Of a stretch of DNA of 64,000 bases, positions 52,392-60,041 are shown one piece after another. The position numbers and the translations under genes are program-made. The notes under the pieces were generated by a model, which saw nothing but the letters and a program-made list of their open reading frames with translations, was not told where the DNA came from and made no database searches. Source of the DNA: JAVBTT01 sp031556035. Its GTDB lineage: Bacteria > Bacillota > Clostridia > Oscillospirales > UBA929. Location: assembly GCA_031556035.1 (NCBI GenBank), contig JAVBTT010000002.1, positions 130,372-194,371 of the forward strand. Direction: 5' to 3'. Positions within the stretch are counted from its first letter, which is position 1; every line of letters starts with the position of its first letter.

Positions 52392-54106
52392 AATACGAAG
52401 GCTTTCACTCGATGGCGGAGCGCTTTTTCGGCTCCGGGAGCGCATACGAGGAGACCGTATGGCTGCGACTCGTGACACTCTTCTGCCTGAAGCTGTGCAC
52501 GATATTTTCCACAACCATAATGACGCTGGTTTTCGCTTTGAACGACATGCTGCTTGCTCCGCAGTTTTTAATTAGAGCCGCGTATATTTCCGTTACACTG
52601 ATCCATCTGCTGACCTATCGCTATTACAAGAGCGTGCGCGTGTTTTCTGTAATCTTTCTTGTAACCGAGACGCTTTATCCAATTCTGCTTCATACGCTGG
52701 AGGGCGGTTTCTTCGCCTCGCAGGGAGATATAATCTGGATTATTGTCGCTATTGTGACGGTCATCCTGATGTTCAGCCTCAAATTTGCGGGACGCTACTT
52801 TTTTGCCGTCCTGATCGGACTTGCGGCGCTCGGAGTGATTGACTTCTCGCTTGGGCGCTTCGGCTCCTATGAACTGGGAAAAGAGCATTTCCTCAATATG
52901 CTTTTCAACGCCTCCGGCTTTATTACGGTGGTGTTCATTCCAATTTCAACTTTTCTGCCCGAGATGGAACGGGTTTACAGACGCCTGAAGAGCGCGAAGG
53001 CGGACGCCGACCAGGCCAACGACGAGTATATGAGCATGAATCAACGGCTCACCGAAAGCAATGGTGAGCTCGAGCAGGCCATGGCCCGGCTTGAAGCCAC
53101 CCTGTCCGAGCTCCAGTCCACCCAGTCCAGGCTCGTGCAGAGCGAGAAGATGGCGTCGCTGGGGCAGCTTATAGCGGGCATCGCTCACGAGATTAACACG
53201 CCGTCCGGGGCCATCAAGGCGTCAGCGACGGTCATTCTGACCAGCCTTCGGGAAAATCTTTCCGCCCTGATAACCGCCTGCCGCTCTCTGGATGATGAGG
53301 AAGCGAGGCTCGCGCTGCATCTGGTGGACACCGCGCTGGCGCCTTCACCTCTGCAGACCACCTCCGAGGTCAGGGTGCGCAAAAACAGGCTCTTGGGATA
53401 TTTAAATGAAATTGGCGTCGGCAACGCGCTGTCTCTATCCGGGCTGCTGGCTGAAATGAACATACTCGAGAAGGACGCCATAGTGCCGCTTATTCCAAGG
53501 CTGAAGGCCGGCGAGGGTATGAACATAATTGATTTGGCATATCAGTTCATTACAATGGCCCGCGGAACCTCAAACATACTCGTCGCGTCGGAAAAGGTCT
53601 CAAAGATCGTGTTCGCGCTTAAATCCTTCTCCCATTACGACCACTCCGGGGAACCGTCCCTGACCGATATACCGGAGGGGCTGGAGACCGTGCTGACCCT
53701 CTATTACAATCAGCTCAAGACCGGCGTCAGGGTCATAAAAAACTACGAGGAGCTCCCGCTTATTAACGCGTGGCCGGACGAGCTGAACCAGGTCTGGATA
53801 AATATCATCCACAACGCGATACAGGCCATGGACGGCAGCGGAACTCTCTCCATTGCCACCCGCCGCGCGGACGGGAACATAGAGGTCGCATTCTCGGACA
53901 CGGGCTGCGGCATCCCGGAGGAAAATCGGGCGCATATTTTCAAGCCGTTTTTCACCACAAAGGGGCGCGGGGAGGGCAGCGGGCTCGGCTTGGACATTGT
54001 TCGGGCGATAGTTGAAAAGCACGGCGGAAGCGTTGCCTTTGACTCGGAGGTCGGCAGGGGAACCACCTTCAGAATAACATTGCCGATAAACGGGCCCGGA
54101 AACTGA
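52388..54106 (+). CDS. Membrane sensor histidine kinase, partner of the HD-GYP regulator
   Basis: 572 residues. About six membrane segments in the first 190 residues, a coiled coil (about 195-255), dimerisation domain with the phosphorylated His267 in LGQLIAGIAHEINTPSGAI, an unusually long insert (about 285-405), and an ATPase domain with NIIHNAIQAMDG, SDTGCGIPEE and TKGRGEGSGLGLDIV. No PAS domain is evident. Coupled to the preceding gene by ATGA. The stop TGA is followed directly by TACTAATATCTG, an element end, and a terminator. Confidence 0.92.
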   Translation: MKYEGFHSMAERFFGSGSAYEETVWLRLVTLFCLKLCTIFSTTIMTLVFALNDMLLAPQFLIRAAYISVTLIHLLTYRYYKSVRVFSVIFLVTETLYPILLHTLEGGFFASQGDIIWIIVAIVTVILMFSLKFAGRYFFAVLIGLAALGVIDFSLGRFGSYELGKEHFLNMLFNASGFITVVFIPISTFLPEMERVYRRLKSAKADADQANDEYMSMNQRLTESNGELEQAMARLEATLSELQSTQSRLVQSEKMASLGQLIAGIAHEINTPSGAIKASATVILTSLRENLSALITACRSLDDEEARLALHLVDTALAPSPLQTTSEVRVRKNRLLGYLNEIGVGNALSLSGLLAEMNILEKDAIVPLIPRLKAGEGMNIIDLAYQFITMARGTSNILVASEKVSKIVFALKSFSHYDHSGEPSLTDIPEGLETVLTLYYNQLKTGVRVIKNYEELPLINAWPDELNQVWINIIHNAIQAMDGSGTLSIATRRADGNIEVAFSDTGCGIPEENRAHIFKPFFTTKGRGEGSGLGLDIVRAIVEKHGGSVAFDSEVGRGTTFRITLPINGPGN

Positions 54107-54115
54107 TACTAATAT

Positions 54116-54141
54116 CTGCCCCCGCCGATCGGCGGGGGCAG
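54116..54141. terminator. Perfect palindrome terminator between convergent genes
   Basis: CTGCCCCCGCCGA and TCGGCGGGGGCAG, 13-bp arms with no spacer, 9 nt after the kinase stop. The sequence before it (TGATACTAATATCTG) matches type 1 element ends. Confidence 0.7.
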
Positions 54142-54159
54142 GCTGTTTCATGCCAGGGT

Positions 54160-54423
54160 TCACGCCTCCCGGCTTCTTTTTTCAAGCTCCTGCTCCGTAT
54201 CCCGAATCTCCTTCTCCATAGAACCCACTGCGTGCCTGCGGCCCTTGTTTTTCTCGATGAGCTTTTTGCGTTCCTTGTCGGAGGGCGTCCCGGCGATCAG
54301 CTCCTCCGAGACTTCGATGTTTTGCTGAGTCGCCTGGATTTTTGATTTCAGCTTATCTATTATCTCGTGGCCCTGTTCTTCATGCATTTTCTGGATATCG
54401 CTTTTATTATCATTTGAGTTCAA
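54160..54423 (-). CDS. Tlp-like small acid-soluble spore protein
   Basis: 87-residue highly charged helical protein. SDIQKMHEEQGHEIIDKLKS, then IQATQQNIEVSEELIAG and KKLIEKNKGRRHAVGSMEKE follow the pattern of the Tlp family (N...I.AEE....E...I..KN.RR...I..M..EI). Start TTG at 54423 with GGAGG 7 nt upstream; the frame runs to 54612 but only antiparallel to the neighbouring glycosyltransferase. The family match is by eye and moderate; a spore role would fit the organism. Confidence 0.65.
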   Translation of the reverse strand: MNSNDNKSDIQKMHEEQGHEIIDKLKSKIQATQQNIEVSEELIAGTPSDKERKKLIEKNKGRRHAVGSMEKEIRDTEQELEKRSREA

Positions 54424-54532
54424 AAAATCGCCTCCCTCGACGTTATTATCTATAATAACGCGGTTGGCTATACCAGGGCGTGTTAAAACTCTCAGCCCAA
54501 ACATTTGCAGAAGCATGCCATAGAAAGAAGTT

Positions 54533-55477
54533 TCATTCTTCTTTGAAATTGACCGTTTCGCCCACAATATACAGCGGCCTGCCCTTGGCCTCGTCGTAGA
54601 TGCGCCCGACATACTGCCCGATTATTCCCAGCATGACCAGCACAATGCCGTTGAAAAACAGCGATATAGCCGCAAGCGACGCCCAGCCGGGCATCAGCAC
54701 GGTATCGGGGAAGAAAATGCGCTGAATCACTATGCCGATCAGGAAAATAAAGCTGGCCAGCGCCACAAAAGCTCCCAGCCATGTTGACATTTTGAGAGGT
54801 TTGTAGGAAAATGATGTAATCGCGTCGGAGGCAAGCTTCAGCATTTTTCGCAGCGGATATTTCGTTTCGCCAGCGAAGCGCTCTTCGCGCACGTAATCGA
54901 CGGCGGTCTGCTTGAATCCCACCCAGCTCACAAGTCCGCGCACATAGCGGTTGCGCTCGGGCAAACTCTTCAGAGTGTCGCAGACCTTGCGGTCAATAAG
55001 CCTGAAGTCGCCCGCGTCCACCGGCAGTGTCACATCCGTCATCGCGTTCAGGGCGCGGTAGAAAAGCTTGGCGGTGAATTTCTTGAAAAAGCTCTCGCCC
55101 TTGCGCTTGAGGCGCCTGCCGTATACAACCTCGTAGCCCTCCTTCCATCTGGCGATCATGTCCAGAATGACCGCGGGAGGGTCCTGAAGATCCGCGTCTA
55201 TGACCACTATCGCCCGGCCGGACGCGTTGTCCATGCCGGCGGTTATCGCTATCTGGTGGCCGAAGTTTCGCGAAAAGCCAATCAGCCTGAGGTTATTATC
55301 CTTCGCGGCCAGGCCCTTCGCGAGCTCCCAGGTTTTGTCCCTGCTGCCGTCGTTTATGAATATGAGCTCGTAGGGCTCGCCGAGGCTGTCCATCGTCGCC
55401 CTGAGGCGCTTATAGGTCTCATGTATGACCTCCTCCTCGTTATAGAGGGGAACCACTATGGAGTAAACCGGCGTCAA
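54533..55477 (-). CDS. Family 2 glycosyltransferase (polyprenyl-phosphate hexose synthase type)
   Basis: 314-residue GT2 with a catalytic domain 1-230 (YSIVVPLYNEEEVIHETYKR; FINDGSRDKTWELAKGL; IDADLQDPP as the metal-binding DxD region) and two C-terminal membrane segments (about 230-305). This is the GtrB/DPM1-like layout, which loads a sugar onto undecaprenyl phosphate for later transfer outside the cell. Start TTG at 55477 with GGAGG 7 nt upstream. Divergent from a GT-C-like membrane protein that could use its product (inference). Confidence 0.9.
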   Translation of the reverse strand: MTPVYSIVVPLYNEEEVIHETYKRLRATMDSLGEPYELIFINDGSRDKTWELAKGLAAKDNNLRLIGFSRNFGHQIAITAGMDNASGRAIVVIDADLQDPPAVILDMIARWKEGYEVVYGRRLKRKGESFFKKFTAKLFYRALNAMTDVTLPVDAGDFRLIDRKVCDTLKSLPERNRYVRGLVSWVGFKQTAVDYVREERFAGETKYPLRKMLKLASDAITSFSYKPLKMSTWLGAFVALASFIFLIGIVIQRIFFPDTVLMPGWASLAAISLFFNGIVLVMLGIIGQYVGRIYDEAKGRPLYIVGETVNFKEE

Positions 55478-55570
55478 GTCTATTCCTCCCGGCAAAATAT
55501 TTGTATTCTGATATATCGTTGACAGTATACCAGACGGATAATCCGATTACAACCCGAAATGAGGCGCAAT

Positions 55571-57070
55571 ATGCGAGACTCTCTTGTAAAGACGGACGGC
55601 TTCGCGAAAATCGCGTTTTACGCGCTCGCGGGGCTGTTCGCTGTTTTTCTGATACTGGCCATGACGTCCTCATTCTCAACTGGAATTTTACCCGGGTTTC
55701 TTGCGGCCGCCGCGGTTATCGCTCTGACGGGGCTGTCCGGACGGCTTTCAAAAAGGACTGCCGTGATATGCTGCGTCCTGTTCTGCGTGCTTCCCAGGCT
55801 CTTCATCGTGCTGTTCACAAGGATGGAGCTGGGCTACGACTTCGGGAGATATTACGACACGGCGTTTGCGATGGCCTACGGGGCCCCGGTGCGCGAGCAG
55901 GCATATCAGGCGCTGTTCCCGCACCTTCTGGGTTATCCGGCGGCTCTTACCGTTGTGTTCAGGATATTCGGGGATTCGCTGGGAACCGCGCAGGCGTTTA
56001 ATATCGTCCTGGACGCGGCAAGCTGCCTGCTGATGTTCCATCTGGGCTCAAAACGGCTGGGGGAGCGGGCGGGAACGCTAGCGGCCCTGCTGTACGCCTT
56101 TAACCCTAACGCGATACTGCACATGCCGATAAGCTGCGGCGAGCCGCTGTACATGCTGCTGATGCTCGTCTCGATTGCGCTGTTTGAGCGCCTGGCCGCG
56201 GGACGCGAGGACGGGCGCTGGTATACGCGGCTGCCGGGCTGGCTGCTGCTCGGGCTCTCGGTGGGCCTGTTCAGCGCCGTGCGCCCGCTGGGGCCTGTCC
56301 TGCTGATCGCGTTCTGCGCCTGCCGGCTGGTGTTCGGCAAGGCGGGCTTCCTGAAAAAGCTGCTGCCGCTGGCGTTGATGCTCGCGGCCTATCTGGCGGC
56401 AAGCGCTTTATATTTTGCGTGGACGGAGCTCGTGCTGGACAGGCCGGTCGCGAAGGGCGCGGCGGGCTGGAACCTCTATGTCGGCATGAACGCCGGAGCG
56501 GACGGGCGCTGGACGGCGGGGGATTACGCGGTGCTGACCGAAAAGCTGGGCAGGGGCATGAGCGCTCCTGAGGCGCAGGCAGATTTTATGGAGCTTGCCT
56601 TAGGGCGGGTGAGGGACAACTTCGGTTCGGGGAAGATGTGGAGCCTTATTGCGGCCAAGTTTCAGCAAATATGGGGCCGTGACAACGCCATGACATACTG
56701 GGTTTGGGAGCTCGAGGATGAAAGCGTCAAGCCCGACAGAGGGGACTTCATACTGGATGTTGACCATTGGAAGGACGTGATGGATGCGGCTTGCGGCGTT
56801 TACTGGTGGGCGCTGCTGCTGCTCTGCGCGCCGGCCGTGTACTTTATGTTCGGGCGGGGAGCGTCCCCCGGCGCTGTCCTGACCTGCATTGTGCTGCTTA
56901 TCGGGATAGTCCTGTCCCTGCTGGCGCTGGAGGCTAATGCCCGCTATCATTATCCGGTGGACGCGCTGCTGGCGCTTATAGCGGGGTGGGGCTGCGGGGA
57001 GCTGCTGGAGAGTGTCAAGGTGAGCCCGGCGAAATCCTCGCGCGCAGGGAAAGGACGGAGGCGCACATGA
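55571..57070 (+). CDS. Polytopic membrane glycosyltransferase (GT-C-like)
   Basis: 499 residues with about 11 predicted membrane segments. The first outer loop holds MELGYDFGRYYDTAFAMAYG, with acidic residues placed as in the catalytic loop of GT-C enzymes (GT39/PIG-V-like), and the C-terminal half has a large soluble loop (about 300-410) before the last helices. Probably transfers a lipid-linked sugar to a surface acceptor. Start ATG at 55571 (GAGG 6 nt upstream); an ATG 12 nt earlier lacks a site. The stop overlaps mrnC (ATGA). Confidence 0.75.
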   Translation: MRDSLVKTDGFAKIAFYALAGLFAVFLILAMTSSFSTGILPGFLAAAAVIALTGLSGRLSKRTAVICCVLFCVLPRLFIVLFTRMELGYDFGRYYDTAFAMAYGAPVREQAYQALFPHLLGYPAALTVVFRIFGDSLGTAQAFNIVLDAASCLLMFHLGSKRLGERAGTLAALLYAFNPNAILHMPISCGEPLYMLLMLVSIALFERLAAGREDGRWYTRLPGWLLLGLSVGLFSAVRPLGPVLLIAFCACRLVFGKAGFLKKLLPLALMLAAYLAASALYFAWTELVLDRPVAKGAAGWNLYVGMNAGADGRWTAGDYAVLTEKLGRGMSAPEAQADFMELALGRVRDNFGSGKMWSLIAAKFQQIWGRDNAMTYWVWELEDESVKPDRGDFILDVDHWKDVMDAACGVYWWALLLLCAPAVYFMFGRGASPGAVLTCIVLLIGIVLSLLALEANARYHYPVDALLALIAGWGCGELLESVKVSPAKSSRAGKGRRRT

Positions 57071-57489
57071 CGGACGACAGGAGAAATAGAATGCTGTACC
57101 CTTCGGCGGATGAAAAGTCTATCCTGGGGCTGTCCACACTGGCAATCGCCCAGCTGGGCGACGCGGTGTTCGAGCTTATGGTGCGCACTAAGCTGTGCCT
57201 CGAAAGCGCGCGCACAGCCGGGAGCCTGCACAGATCCCGTGTCACGCTGGTCAACGCCTCAGCTCAGGCCGAGGGAGCGGGGAAAATATTGCCGTACTTG
57301 AGCGAGGAGGAAACGGAATACTACATGAGGGGGCGAAACGCGAAGCCCGGCAGCATACCCAAGGCGGCCTCAAGGGCACAGTACGGGGCGGCCACCGCGC
57401 TTGAGACCCTTTTCGGCTGGCTCTATCTGACGGGCCGGACCGAAAGGCTGAACGAACTGTTTGAGGTGATAATGGATGGGAAAGAGTGA
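57067..57489 (+). CDS. mrnC: Mini-ribonuclease III
   Basis: 140-residue dimeric RNase III-like nuclease lacking the dsRNA-binding domain; matures 23S rRNA ends in Firmicutes. The catalytic segment LAIAQLGDAVFELMVR, then MRGRNAKPGSIPKAAS and YGAATALETLFGWLYLTG, are family signatures. Start ATG at 57067 with GGAGG 5 nt upstream; overlaps the stop of the membrane protein. Confidence 0.94.
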   Translation: MTDDRRNRMLYPSADEKSILGLSTLAIAQLGDAVFELMVRTKLCLESARTAGSLHRSRVTLVNASAQAEGAGKILPYLSEEETEYYMRGRNAKPGSIPKAASRAQYGAATALETLFGWLYLTGRTERLNELFEVIMDGKE

Positions 57490-58342
57490 AAAGGCCCGGC
57501 CGATCATTAATTACGCCCTGATAATTTTGGGCAACGTCCTGTACGCGCTTTCCGTCGCCATGTTCACAAAGCCGGCCAGCATCCCTCTGGGCGGGGTGGC
57601 GGGCATAGCGCTTGTCATCAACTATCTGACAAGGTGGCCGATGGGCGTCATGGTGATTGTTCTGAACCTGCCGCTTTTTTTAGTCTCCTTCCGCTCGCTG
57701 GGGCGCTCGTTTCTGGTGCGCACGATAGTCTCGACGGTTGTGTCCTCCGTGCTGATAGACGTGTTCGGCAACCTGCTTAAGGGCTATACTCTGACGCAGG
57801 AGCCGATACTGGTGGCGCTTTACGGAGGGCTGCTGAGCGGCGCGGGTCTGGGGCTGGTGTTCGCCCAGGGGGCGACGACCGGAGGCACGGACATTATCTC
57901 CAAGATGATTAACAGAAAGCGTCCGCACTTCAGCATTGGGAAAATCAACCTGGCGATCAGCGCGACCATTATTATTATTTCGTCGATTATATTCAAGAGC
58001 TATGAGGCTGCCCTTTACGCGATGATTGTGCAGTATGTGTCCGCCTCGGTCATTGACGGCATCATCTCCGGCCTTGACCACGCAAGCGCCGCGATGGTTA
58101 TCACCCGCGACCCGGAAAGGATTAGCGGGGCAATACTTGGCAAGATGCACCGCGGCTGCACAGGCTTCTTATCCAAGGGCATGTACACCAAGAGTGATCA
58201 GACGACCCTGCTTGTCGCGGTGCGCAACCACGAGGTTTCCGAGCTCAAAAGGGTGGTGCTTGGCGAGGACAAGGACGCGTTTATAATCCTGCTCAACGCT
58301 AGGGAGGTCATGGGCAGGGGCTTCAAAAGCTACGGGCAGTAA
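57476..58342 (+). CDS. YitT-family membrane protein
   Basis: 288 residues: six predicted membrane segments in the first 190 (NYALIILGNVLYALSVAMF; GGVAGIALVINYL; GLVFAQGATTGGTDIISKMI is the conserved core) and a C-terminal soluble DUF2179 domain (about 205-285; KGMYTKSDQTTLLVAVRNHE). Function in the family is poorly defined. ATG at 57476 with GAGGTG 7 nt upstream, overlapping mrnC by 14 nt; a terminator follows. Confidence 0.9.
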   Translation: MGKSEKARPIINYALIILGNVLYALSVAMFTKPASIPLGGVAGIALVINYLTRWPMGVMVIVLNLPLFLVSFRSLGRSFLVRTIVSTVVSSVLIDVFGNLLKGYTLTQEPILVALYGGLLSGAGLGLVFAQGATTGGTDIISKMINRKRPHFSIGKINLAISATIIIISSIIFKSYEAALYAMIVQYVSASVIDGIISGLDHASAAMVITRDPERISGAILGKMHRGCTGFLSKGMYTKSDQTTLLVAVRNHEVSELKRVVLGEDKDAFIILLNAREVMGRGFKSYGQ

Positions 58343-58373
58343 AAGACCGCCCCGGTGAGAGGCGGCCTTTTTT
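58341..58373 (+). terminator. Rho-independent terminator of the mrnC-yitT operon
   Basis: GACCGCC (58345-58351) pairs with GGCGGCC (58361-58367) with one mismatch, followed by six T. Confidence 0.8.
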
Positions 58374-58378
58374 ATGGA

Positions 58379-58456
58379 TTACTGGCCCGGTGTGGGTTTG
58401 GCGCGCTGCTGGTCGTTGTTTGTGGAATCTCCGCGCTGCTTTTTCTTTTTGGACAT
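58379..58456 (-). CDS. 25-residue basic microprotein
   Basis: ATG at 58456 is preceded by an exceptionally strong ribosome site, AAGGAGGAGGTGAGGAT. The product starts MSKKKKQRGDSTNN and ends PTPGQ, so it is very basic and disordered with no hydrophobic stretch. Not recognised; size and composition are like minor acid-soluble spore proteins. The same frame is open to 58582, but the internal ATG with the ribosome site is the credible start. Confidence 0.6.
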   Translation of the reverse strand: MSKKKKQRGDSTNNDQQRAKPTPGQ

Positions 58457-58524
58457 ATCCTCACCTCCTCCTTGGGAAGCGTTTGAGATTATTTTACCCC
58501 CCTGGGACTGTGAATATACAGCTA

Positions 58525-58554
58525 TTGCAAAATATACGCGCATAGGTATATAAT
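58525..58554 (+). promoter_or_regulatory. trkA promoter
   Basis: TTGCAA (58525-58530), 18-nt spacer, TATAAT (58549-58554). The predicted transcript begins at about 58561, at the foot of the leader hairpin. Confidence 0.65.
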
Positions 58555-58557
58555 GAC

Positions 58558-58627
58558 ACTCATAGTTTTTAAGGCAGGGCATGTTTCTCCGGGCCGGTGG
58601 CCGGGAGAAACATGCCGCCGCTATGAG
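58558..58627 (+). promoter_or_regulatory. Long hairpin in the trkA leader
   Basis: ACTCATAG (58558-58565) pairs with CTATGAGT (58620-58627), enclosing a second perfect stem GGCATGTTTCTCC/GGAGAAACATGCC with a G/C-rich continuation and a tiny loop. No T-run follows it. It occupies most of the leader between the promoter and the TTG start. Confidence 0.65.
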
Positions 58628-58673
58628 TTCCGAACGTGCTTTTCAGCATTTTTTGAATTGAGAGCTGATTTTT

Positions 58674-60035
58674 TTGAAAATCATAATTGTTGGCGACGGC
58701 AAGGTGGGGCACACCCTGGCCGAGCACCTCGCCGGCGATGGCCACGACCTCGTTATCATAGACAAGGACGCCGACGCGCTCCGGAAGGCCACCGAGCACC
58801 TGGACGTGATGTGCGTGCGCGGCAACGGGATACGCGGAAGCGTGCTCAGGGAGGCCGGGGTTGAGGATGCCGACCTTGTGATAGCTGCGACCTCGACCGA
58901 CGAGATGAACATGGTCTGCTGCCTGACCGCCAAGAAACTCGGCGCGAAGTACACGGTGGCGCGCATACGCGACCCCGAGTACGCGCGGGACATCAACATG
59001 CTCAAACGCCAGCTGGATATTGACATGGTGATAAACCCCGAGCAGGCTACCGCCGCCGAGATATCGCGGCTGCTGCGCTTTCAGGGCGCGAGCGCGATAG
59101 AACTGTTCGTGCGCGGGCGGGTTGAGATGGTGGGCTTTGTGGCCGCCGAGGGCGATATGATGCTGGGCAGCAAGCTGTCGTCGCTGCGGCGCAGACTTCC
59201 GGCGTCAATTTTGTTCTGCGCGTGCGAGCGGGACGGCGGCGTATTCCTGCCAAACGGCGACACCGTGTTCAAGGCGGGGGACAGGATATATGTGATCGGC
59301 GAGCCGATGTCCATCTCCCATGTGTTCAAGTCACTGGGGCGCAACACCGCCAGGGTTCGTGACGTGCTCATCGTCGGCGGCGGGCGCATAGCCAGATACC
59401 TTTCGCTGCTGCTCATTAAAATGGGCATGAGGGTGAAAATAATCGAGATCAATCCGGAAACCGCCGCGTCCCTTGCCGAGGAGATACCCGAAGCGATTGT
59501 TATTAACGCGGACGGCACCGACATTGAGGTGCTGAGCGGCGAGAACATGCCGGAGTTTGACGCCTTCGTCGCGCTGACCAACAGGGACGAGGACAACATA
59601 ATGACCGCGATAAGCGCCCTTCAGAGCGGCGTGGAGCGGGTGATCGCCAAGTCGAGCCGGCAGAATTACAACGATGTTCTCAATAAGCTTGGCCTGGACT
59701 GCGTGGTCAGCCCGAAGCTCATTACGGCGGATCACATTATACATCTTGTGCGCGGCCTTCAAAACTCCGAGGGGGCCGTCATGGAGACGCTGTACCGCAT
59801 TGTTGGCGGCAAGGTTGAGGCGATGGAGTTCCTGGTCGCGGGGAATACGGAAAATCTGGGTGTGCAGATCAAGGACATCAGGCTTAAAAAGGGCATTCTT
59901 CTGGGTGTTATCGTTCGACACGGGCGGATTATAATCCCCTCGGGCGCGGATCACCTTGAGGAGGGCGACTCCCTGATTTTGGTCTGTCAGAATGCGCCTG
60001 TAGCTCAGCTCAACGACATATTCGCAGAGGAATAA
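58674..60035 (+). CDS. trkA: Trk potassium uptake regulator TrkA
   Basis: 453-residue cytoplasmic regulatory subunit of the Trk K+ channel. Two RCK repeats, each with an NAD-binding Rossmann part (MKIIIVGDGKVGHTLAEHLA at 1-20; VLIVGGGRIARYLSLLLIKM near 224-243) and a TrkA-C part (FVRGRVEMVGFVAAEG; ending near EEGDSLILVC). Start TTG at 58674. trkH begins 6 nt after its stop, so they form an operon. Confidence 0.95.
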   Translation: MKIIIVGDGKVGHTLAEHLAGDGHDLVIIDKDADALRKATEHLDVMCVRGNGIRGSVLREAGVEDADLVIAATSTDEMNMVCCLTAKKLGAKYTVARIRDPEYARDINMLKRQLDIDMVINPEQATAAEISRLLRFQGASAIELFVRGRVEMVGFVAAEGDMMLGSKLSSLRRRLPASILFCACERDGGVFLPNGDTVFKAGDRIYVIGEPMSISHVFKSLGRNTARVRDVLIVGGGRIARYLSLLLIKMGMRVKIIEINPETAASLAEEIPEAIVINADGTDIEVLSGENMPEFDAFVALTNRDEDNIMTAISALQSGVERVIAKSSRQNYNDVLNKLGLDCVVSPKLITADHIIHLVRGLQNSEGAVMETLYRIVGGKVEAMEFLVAGNTENLGVQIKDIRLKKGILLGVIVRHGRIIIPSGADHLEEGDSLILVCQNAPVAQLNDIFAEE

Positions 60036-60041
60036 CGGGAT

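Noticed and set aside
54424..54612. Upstream extension of the Tlp-like gene
   Set aside because: The extension is antiparallel-frame sequence of the glycosyltransferase end; GGAGG precedes the TTG at 54423.
58556..58673. c-di-AMP (ydaO) riboswitch before trkA
   Set aside because: The leader is a single extended hairpin and too short for the two-fold ydaO architecture.
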